From assembly GCF_902506495.1 (NCBI RefSeq), contig NZ_LR733264.1, positions 1,167,312 to 1,231,311 of the forward strand: 64,000 bases of DNA. Direction: 5' to 3'. Source of the DNA: Pseudomonas sp. 8O. GTDB lineage: Bacteria; Pseudomonadota; Gammaproteobacteria; Pseudomonadales; Pseudomonadaceae. Below the pieces are notes generated by a model, which did not search any database, was not told the origin of the DNA, and saw nothing but the letters and a program-made list of their open reading frames with translations. Of this stretch, positions 57,131-64,000 are shown piece by piece; position 1 is the stretch's first letter, and each line of letters begins with the position of its first letter. A program made the translations under genes and the position numbers.

Positions 57131-58738
57131 TTACATGCGGAACACGCCGAAACGGGTCGGCTCGATCGGTGCATTTAGGCTGGCGGACAGGGCCAGGGCC
57201 AGCACCTCGCGGGTCTGCGCCGGGTCGATCACGCCGTCGTCCCACAGGCGAGCGCTGGAGTAGTAGGCATGCGCCTGCTTCTCGTACTGCTCGACGATGG
57301 GCTGCTTCAGGCGCTGTTCGTCTTCATCGGAGTACGGCTGGCCGGTGCGTTGCGCCTGCTCGCGCTTGACCTGCACCAGCACGCCGGCAGCCTGCTGGGC
57401 ACCCATCACGCCGATGCGCGCGTTGGGCCACATCCACAGGAAGCGTGGGTCGTAGGCGCGGCCACACATGCCGTAGTTGCCGGCGCCGAAGCTGCCACCG
57501 ATGATCACGGTGAATTTCGGCACCTGGGCGCAGGCCACGGCGGTGACCAGCTTGGCGCCGTGCTTGGCGATGCCGCCTTCCTCGTACTTCTTGCCGACCA
57601 TGAAACCAGTGATGTTCTGCAGGAACAGCAGGGGGATGCCGCGCTGGCAGGCCAGTTCGACGAAGTGCGCGCCTTTCTGCGCCGACTCGGCGAAGAGGAT
57701 GCCGTTGTTGGCAAGAATCGCCACCGGGTAGCCGTTGATGCGGGCGAAGCCGCACACCAGCGTAGTGCCGAACAGCGCCTTGAATTCATCCAGCTGCGAG
57801 TCGTCGACGATGCGCGCGATCACCTCGCGCACATCGAAGGGCTGCTTGGCGTCGGCCGGGATCACCCCGTACAGCTCTTCTGCGGCATAGCGCGGGGCGA
57901 TGGGGGCGCGGGCGTCGAGCTGGCCGAGCTTGCGCCAGTTGAGGTTGGCAATGCTGCGCCGGGCCAGGGCCAGGGCGTGTTCGTCATCCTCGGCATAGTG
58001 GTCGGCCACGCCGCTGGTCTTGCAGTGCACGTCGGCGCCCCCGAGTTCTTCGGCACTGACTAATTCGCCAGTGGCGGCCTTCACCAGGGGCGGGCCGGCG
58101 AGAAAGATGGTCGCCTGCTCACGCACCATGATGGTTTCGTCGCTCATCGCCGGCACGTAGGCGCCGCCGGCAGTGCAGGAACCCATCACCACGGCGATCT
58201 GCGCAATGCCCAGCGCGCTCATGTTGGCCTGGTTGAAGAAGATCCGGCCGAAGTGCTCGCGATCCGGGAACACTTCGTCCTGGCGCGGCAGATTGGCGCC
58301 GCCGGAGTCCACCAGGTAGATGCACGGCAGACGGTTCTCACGCGCAATGGCCTGCGCGCGCAGGTGCTTCTTCACCGTCAGCGGGTAGTAGGAGCCGCCT
58401 TTTACCGTGGCGTCGTTGGCCACGATCATGCATTCGACCCCTTCGACGCGGCCGATACCGGCGATAACCCCGGCGGCGGGTACGTCTTCGCCGTAGACCT
58501 CATGGGCGGCGAGCTGGCCGATCTCGAGGAAGGGCGATCCGGCATCCAGCAGGCGGTTGATACGTTCGCGCGGCAGCAACTTGCCGCGCGAGATGTGGCG
58601 CTCCTGCGCCTTGGCGCCGCCGCCTTCATGGACGCGGGCGAGCAGGGCGCGCAGCTCGTTGACCTGAGCAAGCATCGCCGCGCTGTTGGCGGCGAACTCC
58701 GGTGAACGGGTGTTGATCTGGGTATGCAGGATGGCCAT
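57131..58738 (-). CDS. liuB: Methylcrotonyl-CoA carboxylase, carboxyltransferase (beta) subunit
   Basis: A 535-residue carboxyltransferase, the length expected for LiuB/MCCB. It shows '[20 protein letters not shown]', '[20 protein letters not shown]', '[17 protein letters not shown]' and '[19 protein letters not shown]'. It moves CO2 from biotin on LiuD to 3-methylcrotonyl-CoA. The ATG before [11 protein letters not shown] is correct. Upstream sequence is a hairpin repeat, not coding. Confidence 0.96.
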   Translation of the reverse strand: MAILHTQINTRSPEFAANSAAMLAQVNELRALLARVHEGGGAKAQERHISRGKLLPRERINRLLDAGSPFLEIGQLAAHEVYGEDVPAAGVIAGIGRVEGVECMIVANDATVKGGSYYPLTVKKHLRAQAIARENRLPCIYLVDSGGANLPRQDEVFPDREHFGRIFFNQANMSALGIAQIAVVMGSCTAGGAYVPAMSDETIMVREQATIFLAGPPLVKAATGELVSAEELGGADVHCKTSGVADHYAEDDEHALALARRSIANLNWRKLGQLDARAPIAPRYAAEELYGVIPADAKQPFDVREVIARIVDDSQLDEFKALFGTTLVCGFARINGYPVAILANNGILFAESAQKGAHFVELACQRGIPLLFLQNITGFMVGKKYEEGGIAKHGAKLVTAVACAQVPKFTVIIGGSFGAGNYGMCGRAYDPRFLWMWPNARIGVMGAQQAAGVLVQVKREQAQRTGQPYSDEDEQRLKQPIVEQYEKQAHAYYSSARLWDDGVIDPAQTREVLALALSASLNAPIEPTRFGVFRM

Positions 58739-58767
58739 CTGGGGCGCTCCGATTTTGATTTGATCGC

Positions 58768-58842
58768 TCCCACGCTCTGCGTGGGAGTTTCGCCAGGGAC
58801 GCTCTGCGTCCGGTTTCAGGTTCCCACGCAGAGCGTGGGAAC
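58768..58842. repeat. Double hairpin repeat (CCCACGCTCTGCGTGGG family)
   Basis: Two related hairpins, CTCCCACGCTCTGCGTGGGA (from 58768) and GTTCCCACGC...GCGTGGGAAC (58820-58842), are joined by GGGACGCTCTGCGTCC. They fill the liuA-liuB gap and differ in sequence from the other repeats here. Confidence 0.82.
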
Positions 58843-58866
58843 CATCACACGGGGCGTTCCCGCCGA

Positions 58867-60030
58867 TCACTTGGTTTCGTTGAACAGCTCGCGGCCGATC
58901 AGCATGCGGCGGATTTCGCTGGTGCCGGCGCCGATCTCGTAGAGCTTGGCGTCGCGCAGCAGGCGGCCAGCCGGGTATTCGTTGGTGTAGCCGTTGCCGC
59001 CGAGCAACTGGATGGTGTCCAGTGCCATTTTCGTGGCCATCTCGGCGGTGTAGAGAATCACCGCAGCGGCGTCCTTGCGCGACTCCTCACCGCGGTCGCA
59101 GGCCTTGGCGACGTTGTACAGGTAGGACCTGGAGGCATTCATGCCGGCGTACATGTCAGCCAGCTTGCCCTGCACCAACTGGAATTCACCGATGGATTGC
59201 TTGAACTGCTGGCGCTCGTGCACATAGGGCAGCACCACGTCCATGCAGGCCAGCATGATCCCGGTCGGGCCACCGGAGAGCACGGTGCGCTCGTAGTCCA
59301 GGCCGCTCATCAGCACACGCACCCCACCGCCCTCGACGCCCAGGATGTTCTCCTCCGGCACTTCGCAGTCCTCGAACACCAGCTCGCAGGTGTTGGAGCC
59401 GCGCATGCCCAGCTTGTCCAGCTTCTGGTGGCGGGAGAAACCCTTGAAATCACGCTCGACGATGAACGCGGTCATGCCGCGCGAGCCAGCGTTGATGTCG
59501 GTCTTGGCGTAGATCACGTAGGTGTGGGCGTCCGGGCCGTTGGTGATCCACATCTTGTTGCCGTTGAGCACGTAGCGGTCGCCGCGTTTTTCCGCGCGCA
59601 GCTTCATCGACACCACGTCTGAGCCGGCATTGGGCTCGCTCATGGCCAGGGCGCCGATGTGCTCGCCGGAGCACAGCTTGGGCAGATATTTCTGCTTCTG
59701 CGCCTCGCTGCCGTTCTTGTGAATCTGGTTGACGCACAGGTTGGAGTGCGCGCCGTAGGACAGGCCCACCGAGGCCGAGGCGCGGCTGATCTCTTCCATG
59801 GCCAGCACATGGGCCAGATAGCCCATGTCGGTGCCGCCGTACTCTTCCTTGACCGTCATGCCGAGCAGGCCCATGTCGCCGAACTTGCGCCACATGTCCA
59901 TGGGGAATTCGTTATCGCGATCGATCTGCGCGGCACGCGGCGCCAGCTCGGCCTGCGCGAACTGGTGCACCGAGTCGCGCAGCATGTCGAGGGTTTCGCC
60001 GAGGCCGAAGTTGAGAGTGGGGTAGCTCAT
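58867..60030 (-). CDS. liuA: Isovaleryl-CoA dehydrogenase
   Basis: A 387-residue acyl-CoA dehydrogenase that oxidises isovaleryl-CoA to 3-methylcrotonyl-CoA. It has the FAD/substrate signatures '[20 protein letters not shown]' and '[20 protein letters not shown]' and the C-terminal '[19 protein letters not shown]'. First gene of the liu operon. A perfect 16-bp LiuR-type palindrome lies about 50 bp upstream. Confidence 0.95.
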   Translation of the reverse strand: MSYPTLNFGLGETLDMLRDSVHQFAQAELAPRAAQIDRDNEFPMDMWRKFGDMGLLGMTVKEEYGGTDMGYLAHVLAMEEISRASASVGLSYGAHSNLCVNQIHKNGSEAQKQKYLPKLCSGEHIGALAMSEPNAGSDVVSMKLRAEKRGDRYVLNGNKMWITNGPDAHTYVIYAKTDINAGSRGMTAFIVERDFKGFSRHQKLDKLGMRGSNTCELVFEDCEVPEENILGVEGGGVRVLMSGLDYERTVLSGGPTGIMLACMDVVLPYVHERQQFKQSIGEFQLVQGKLADMYAGMNASRSYLYNVAKACDRGEESRKDAAAVILYTAEMATKMALDTIQLLGGNGYTNEYPAGRLLRDAKLYEIGAGTSEIRRMLIGRELFNETK

Positions 60031-60080
60031 GGGGGCACCGTGAATTGTCGTTATTGATTGGGCTTGTCAGGTCTTTTTGC

Positions 60081-60096
60081 TTTACGTTAACGTAAA
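60081..60096. promoter_or_regulatory. LiuR operator
   Basis: TTTACGTTAACGTAAA is a perfect 16-bp palindrome between the divergent liuA and acyl-CoA synthetase genes. It matches the known LiuR-type (MerR family) site and could control both directions. Confidence 0.88.
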
Positions 60097-60181
60097 GGTG
60101 ACTTGGTCGGCTGTCAACTGCCACGCCTTCGCCAAGTCAAGGGCGCCAGACTCGATAACAAGCATAAGACAGAGGCATGCC

Positions 60182-61861
60182 ATGACATTACCCAGTTATA
60201 CCCGCGGTCCACAGGATAAGCCGTTGCTGGCGATGACCATCGGTGCAGCATTCGACCGGACGGTGGCGCGCTTTGCCGAGCGTGAGGCGCTGGTGGTGCG
60301 TCATCAGCAGGTGCGCTATAGCTGGGTGGAACTGGCCGAGCAGGTCGAGCGCTGTGCGCGTGCGCTGCTGGCCATCGGCATGCAGCCCGGCGAGCGCTTG
60401 GGCATCTGGGCACCGAACTGTGCGCAGTGGTGCATCGCTCAGTTCGCTAGCGCCAAAGCCGGGGTGATTCTGGTCAATATCAACCCGGCCTATCGACTCA
60501 GCGAACTGGAGTACGCGCTCAAGCATTCCGGTTGCCACTGGCTGATCTGTGCCGATGCGTTCAAGACCAGCGACTACCACGCGATGCTTGGTCAATTGCT
60601 CCCCGAACTGCCCGGTAGTGCCAGCGGTGCACTGCACAGCCTTATGCTGCCGGAGCTGCGTGGTGTAATCAGCCTCGGCCGCGAGCCTGCACCCGGCATG
60701 CTCGGCTGGGAGGCACTGCTGGCACATGCGGACAGTATCTGCGCGGAACAACTGCGCGCCTGCAGCGCTCAGTTGCAGTTCGACGAGGCCATCAACATCC
60801 AGTACACCTCGGGAACCACCGGTTTTCCCAAGGGGGCCACGCTCAGTCACTACAACATCCTCAACAACGGCTACATGGTCGGCGAAAGCCTGGGCTTGAG
60901 CGAGCATGACCGCGTGGTGATTCCGGTGCCGCTGTACCACTGCTTCGGCATGGTCATGGGCAACCTCGGTTGCCTGACCCACGGCAGCACCATGATCTAT
61001 CCGAGCGATGCCTTCGATCCGCTGAGCACCTTGCAGACAGTGGCCGAAGAGCGCGCCACGACGCTGTACGGTGTGCCGACCATGTTCATCGCCGAACTCG
61101 ATCATCCGCGGCGTGGCGAGTTCGATCTATCCAGCCTGCGCTCGGGCATTATGGCTGGCGCGACCTGCCCGATCGAGGTGATGAAACGGGTGATCGGCGA
61201 GATGCACATGAGCGAAGTGCAGATTGCCTATGGCATGACCGAGACCAGCCCGGTGTCGACCCAGACCGCCGCCGATGATGACCTGCAGCGCCGCGTGGCG
61301 AGTGTCGGGCGCACCCAGCCGCACCTGGAAAGCAAGATTGTCGACGAACAGGGACGTATCGTGCCGCGTGGCCAGATCGGCGAACTCTGTACACGCGGCT
61401 ACAGCGTGATGCTGGACTACTGGAATAACCCCGAGGCGACTACCGAGGCCATCGACGGTGCACGCTGGATGCACACCGGCGATCTTGCAGTGATGGACGA
61501 GGCGGGCTACCTGAGTATCGTCGGGCGTAACAAGGACATGATCATTCGCGGTGGCGAGAACCTGTACCCGCGTGAGATCGAGGAGTTCCTCTTCGGCCAT
61601 GCGGCGGTAGCCGACGTGCAGGTGGTGGGCATTCCCGATGAACACTACGGCGAGGAGATCGTCGCCTGGGTCAAGTGCCATCCGGGGCAGACGGTCAGCG
61701 ACGAGCAGTTGCGCGATTTCTGTCAGGGACGCATTGCCCACTTCAAGGTGCCCCGGCATTTTCTCTTCGTCGATGCCTTCCCGATGACGGTTACCGGCAA
61801 GGTGCAGAAGTTTCGCATGCGCGAAATGAGTCTGAGTGCGCTGGGCATCGCGCCTCAGTGA
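60182..61861 (+). CDS. AMP-binding acyl-CoA synthetase, LiuR-linked
   Basis: A 559-residue medium/long-chain-type acyl-CoA synthetase: P-loop '[20 protein letters not shown]', '[15 protein letters not shown]', '[19 protein letters not shown]' and the catalytic lysine '[12 protein letters not shown]'. AGAGG precedes the ATG. It shares the LiuR operator region with liuA in the opposite direction, so it probably activates an acid feeding the pathway, such as isovalerate or a related branched acid. The specificity is inferred from context. Confidence 0.91.
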   Translation: MTLPSYTRGPQDKPLLAMTIGAAFDRTVARFAEREALVVRHQQVRYSWVELAEQVERCARALLAIGMQPGERLGIWAPNCAQWCIAQFASAKAGVILVNINPAYRLSELEYALKHSGCHWLICADAFKTSDYHAMLGQLLPELPGSASGALHSLMLPELRGVISLGREPAPGMLGWEALLAHADSICAEQLRACSAQLQFDEAINIQYTSGTTGFPKGATLSHYNILNNGYMVGESLGLSEHDRVVIPVPLYHCFGMVMGNLGCLTHGSTMIYPSDAFDPLSTLQTVAEERATTLYGVPTMFIAELDHPRRGEFDLSSLRSGIMAGATCPIEVMKRVIGEMHMSEVQIAYGMTETSPVSTQTAADDDLQRRVASVGRTQPHLESKIVDEQGRIVPRGQIGELCTRGYSVMLDYWNNPEATTEAIDGARWMHTGDLAVMDEAGYLSIVGRNKDMIIRGGENLYPREIEEFLFGHAAVADVQVVGIPDEHYGEEIVAWVKCHPGQTVSDEQLRDFCQGRIAHFKVPRHFLFVDAFPMTVTGKVQKFRMREMSLSALGIAPQ

Positions 61862-61932
61862 ATATCGGCTTGCCCGTCGGCATGACGCCGGCGGACAAGC
61901 TGCGGCAACCTGACCTTTTCCGAGGACGCCCC

Positions 61933-62514
61933 ATGAACACGCACATCAGCCGCTTTGCCGTACCCGAATCGCTCGATGAACTGCCGCAGGACGTGCGTAC
62001 ACGCATCCTGGCCGTGCAGGACAAGGCCGGATTCGTTCCCAACGTGTTTCTCATGCTGGCGCACCGACCCGAAGAGTTTCGCGCCTTCTTCGCCTATCAC
62101 GATGCCCTGATGACGCGTGAGTCCGTCAGCCTGACACTGGCGGAACGGGAGATGATCGTGGTCACCCTCAGCGCCCGCAACGGCTGCCTGTACTGCGTGG
62201 TGGCGCACGGTGCGTTGCTGCGCATCTACAGCAAGAATCCCCACTTGGCCGACCAGTTGGCGATTGATCCACGTACAGCGTCACTGAGTGAGCGTCAGCG
62301 CCTGATGCTCGACTTCGCCCTGCACGTCGGCTTGCGCGGCGGCGGCCTGGACTCAGACTGGCAGACGCGCCTGCTGGAGGCCGGTTTCAGTCTCGATGAC
62401 ATCTGGGACATAGGTGCCATTGCCGCGTTCTTCGGCCTGTCCAATCGCCTGGTGACGCTTGCCGGTACGCCGCCCAATGCCGAGTTCTATCTGATGGGGC
62501 GGGTGCCGCGCTGA
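61933..62514 (+). CDS. Carboxymuconolactone-decarboxylase/AhpD-like peroxidase-related protein
   Basis: A 193-residue CMD-family protein of the peroxidase-related group. The redox pair is CxxC in 'SARNGCLYCVVAHGALLRIY', followed by the catalytic-site histidine as in AhpD. The ATG before NTHISRF is 71 bp after the synthetase stop. Longer upstream readings overlap that gene. It likely protects against peroxides or handles thiol redox. Its link to leucine breakdown is only positional. Confidence 0.88.
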   Translation: MNTHISRFAVPESLDELPQDVRTRILAVQDKAGFVPNVFLMLAHRPEEFRAFFAYHDALMTRESVSLTLAEREMIVVTLSARNGCLYCVVAHGALLRIYSKNPHLADQLAIDPRTASLSERQRLMLDFALHVGLRGGGLDSDWQTRLLEAGFSLDDIWDIGAIAAFFGLSNRLVTLAGTPPNAEFYLMGRVPR

Positions 62515-62537
62515 ACCTCGCACTACGGGTTGTAGCG

Positions 62538-62553
62538 TTGACGTTTACGTAAG
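62538..62553. promoter_or_regulatory. Second LiuR-like site, upstream of liuR
   Basis: TTGACGTTTACGTAAG matches the liuA palindrome at 13 of 16 positions and lies about 48 bp before the liuR start, consistent with autoregulation. Confidence 0.7.
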
Positions 62554-62600
62554 CGTGCTGCTAGCCTTTTCTCATTTGCGCTCCTGCGAGAACCCCCGTC

Positions 62601-62990
62601 ATGGCCGCCAAGACCTACAGCATTTCCGAACTGGCCCGCGAACTGGACGTGACCACGCGTACCATTCGCTTCTACGAGGAACAGGGCATGCTCACGCCGA
62701 CCCGGCGCGGTCAGGAGCGCATCTATACGCCCCGCGATCGCGTGGCGCTGAAGCTGATCCTGCGAGGCAAGCGCATCGGCTTTTCCCTGGCCGAATGCAA
62801 GACTCTTATCGAGCTGTACGATCCCCAGGGCGATAACCGCAACCAGCTCACCCTCATGCTGGGCAAAATTGCCGAGCGGCGTCTGCAACTCGAGCAGCAA
62901 CTGTTGGACATCCAGCAGATGCAGTTGGAGCTGGACACCGCCGAGGAACGTTGCCGCGCCGCCTTGCAGCAAATTCCCGAAGCCGGCTGA
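62601..62990 (+). CDS. liuR: MerR-family regulator LiuR
   Basis: A 129-residue MerR regulator: helix-turn-helix 'SISELARELDVTTRTIRFYE', wing 'RGQERIYTPRDRVALKLIL', and a C-terminal dimerisation coiled coil (about residues 85-125) with no metal cysteines. It controls the liu genes through the palindrome at 60081. Unlike the usual liuR-liuA adjacency, two genes separate it from liuA here. Confidence 0.93.
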   Translation: MAAKTYSISELARELDVTTRTIRFYEEQGMLTPTRRGQERIYTPRDRVALKLILRGKRIGFSLAECKTLIELYDPQGDNRNQLTLMLGKIAERRLQLEQQLLDIQQMQLELDTAEERCRAALQQIPEAG

Positions 62991-63045
62991 GCCTATACGA
63001 AGCATCGCCTGATGCAGGCAGTGTCCCTACAGAACCGGGTGTCCC

Positions 63046-64000
63046 TCAGGGCCGCACCAGTAGAGCGTTGATGGTTTGCAAGCCTGCCTCGTCCAGGCTG
63101 CCCGTGGCGGCCATCAGCTCGAGCCTGGCCAGCAGCAGGGCCTGGCGCTGTCTGGCGAGGGCGTGGCGGGCCTGTGTGAGTTGCTGCTCGGCGTCCAGCA
63201 CGTCGCTGCCGATCCGCGCCCCGGCTTCGAAGGCTTGCGTCATGTTGTGCAGGTTGCTCTGGCTGGAGTTCAAGGCTTGTTGCAAGGCCTGGTACTGGCT
63301 GATGCCACTGGTCAGGGTGAGAAAGGCCTGGCGCGCCACGAAGTCGGCTTCACGGCGCGCATCTTCCAGTTCGTGTTCGGCAACGCCGAGTAGCGCCTGA
63401 GCCTCGCGGCTGCGGCTGATGGTGCCGCCACCGGCGTACAACGGCACGCTCAGGCGTACGCCAAGCACACTCTGGGTGTAGTGGTCGGCGGGCAGGCTGA
63501 CATCGTAGAGGCTGCCGCCCACCGAGGAAAACCGTCCGTGAGCGGCCACCAGGTCGAGACTGGGTAGGTGACCGGCCTGCTGTTTCTCGGTTTCCTGTTC
63601 GGCGATCAGTCGGCGCAGTTCGGCCGCCTGAACCCTCAGGTTGTACTGGCGGGCCTGTTCGGCCCAGGTCTCCAGGCGTGGCGGCTGCGGTGCGCTGAAG
63701 GCCGTGCGGGTATCGAGTCTGGCCAGTTCGCCCGGCGTGCGGCCGGTCAGGCGCAACAGTGCCTGTTGCCGCAGGCGCAGGTCATTGGCGGCTGCGATCT
63801 GCTCGGCATAGGCCGCATCATGGTGTGCCTGCACCTGTTGCCTTGCATGCTCGGTGCCCGAGCCGGCCAGCAGGAGGCGCTGGGCCTTGTCCAGGTGTTG
63901 GCTCAGCGTGCGCACCTGCTGCCGGCTGGTCAGCAACTGGTCCTCGGCCAGCAGCAGCGCGAAGTAGGCGTTGGCTACCTGCAACATCAACGTCTGCCGT
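63046..64000 (-). CDS. TolC-family outer-membrane efflux protein (5' end outside window)
   Basis: The C-terminal 318 or so residues of a TolC/OprM-type outer-membrane protein. The frame is open to the right edge (RQTLMLQVANAYFALLLAED continues past an internal ATG). Long helical repeats ('AYAEQIAAANDLRLRQQALL', 'ADFVARQAFLTLTSGISQYQAL') and the strand 'VLGVRLSVPLYAGGG' are typical of the second half-repeat. It exports proteins or drugs with an inner-membrane pump and a membrane-fusion protein, presumably encoded beyond the window. Confidence 0.9.
   Translation of the reverse strand, partial: RQTLMLQVANAYFALLLAEDQLLTSRQQVRTLSQHLDKAQRLLLAGSGTEHARQQVQAHHDAAYAEQIAAANDLRLRQQALLRLTGRTPGELARLDTRTAFSAPQPPRLETWAEQARQYNLRVQAAELRRLIAEQETEKQQAGHLPSLDLVAAHGRFSSVGGSLYDVSLPADHYTQSVLGVRLSVPLYAGGGTISRSREAQALLGVAEHELEDARREADFVARQAFLTLTSGISQYQALQQALNSSQSNLHNMTQAFEAGARIGSDVLDAEQQLTQARHALARQRQALLLARLELMAATGSLDEAGLQTINALLVRP

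Overview
The window is GC-rich bacterial DNA that reads as a Pseudomonas-type gammaproteobacterium chromosome. The support is a liuRABCDE leucine/isovalerate cluster with LiuR-type palindromes, Pseudomonas-style extragenic hairpin repeats (GTAGGGTGG... and GTAGGAGC... families), a DUF2790 pair, a csu pilus operon and many small regulator-plus-enzyme units. I see no rRNA, tRNA, CRISPR array, intact insertion sequence or prophage.

Left part (0.5-7.6 kb): a cystine ABC transporter (tcyJLN) with D-cysteine desulfhydrase, a MetQ-type binding protein, a rearranged GGDEF relic, and a tautomerase/SDR pair with a divergent LysR regulator. From 7.6 to 15.1 kb lies the most interesting system. It holds a secreted small protein with EGKCG repeats and two EF-hands, its DUF692 (MNIO) and DUF2063 partners, a convergent DoxX plus heme-membrane-protein pair, a two-component system with a Met-rich periplasmic patch in the kinase, a DUF2790 protein and a CcdA-thioredoxin fusion. 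Three copies of a GTATC-N5-GTATC direct repeat lie upstream of these transcription units, which suggests a single regulon. Together they look like a copper-handling RiPP (oxazolone/thioamide or bufferin-like) module.

Middle (15.2-29 kb): an MFS/isochorismatase pair with a divergent HxlR regulator and two operator-like palindromes; a TauD-type dioxygenase with a sulfonate-type ABC transporter that has two binding proteins; a patatin phospholipase; a second DUF2790 protein; an ArsR-quinone reductase-monooxygenase unit with three matching operator-like sites; and pdxY. From 28.8 to 34.8 kb there is a complete csu chaperone-usher pilus operon with a miniature SCPU-like protein converging on its end. 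A siderophore-type ABC importer follows (35-38.8 kb).

Right part (39-51 kb): enzyme/regulator units (amidotransferase, homoserine-dehydrogenase-like, VOC, three LysR, nitroreductase, Rid family, TetR plus NTF2-like), a parvulin, an orphan PilT/PilU-family ATPase, a binding-protein-like gene, and an RsbQ-like hydrolase overlapping a PAS-GGDEF cyclase. From 51 to 63 kb is the liu pathway: isovaleryl-CoA dehydrogenase, both methylcrotonyl-CoA carboxylase subunits, methylglutaconyl-CoA hydratase, HMG-CoA lyase and acetoacetyl-CoA synthetase, with LiuR 2.5 kb upstream beyond an acyl-CoA synthetase and a CMD-type protein. Every larger gap in the liu operon carries a hairpin repeat. A TolC-family gene runs off the right edge.
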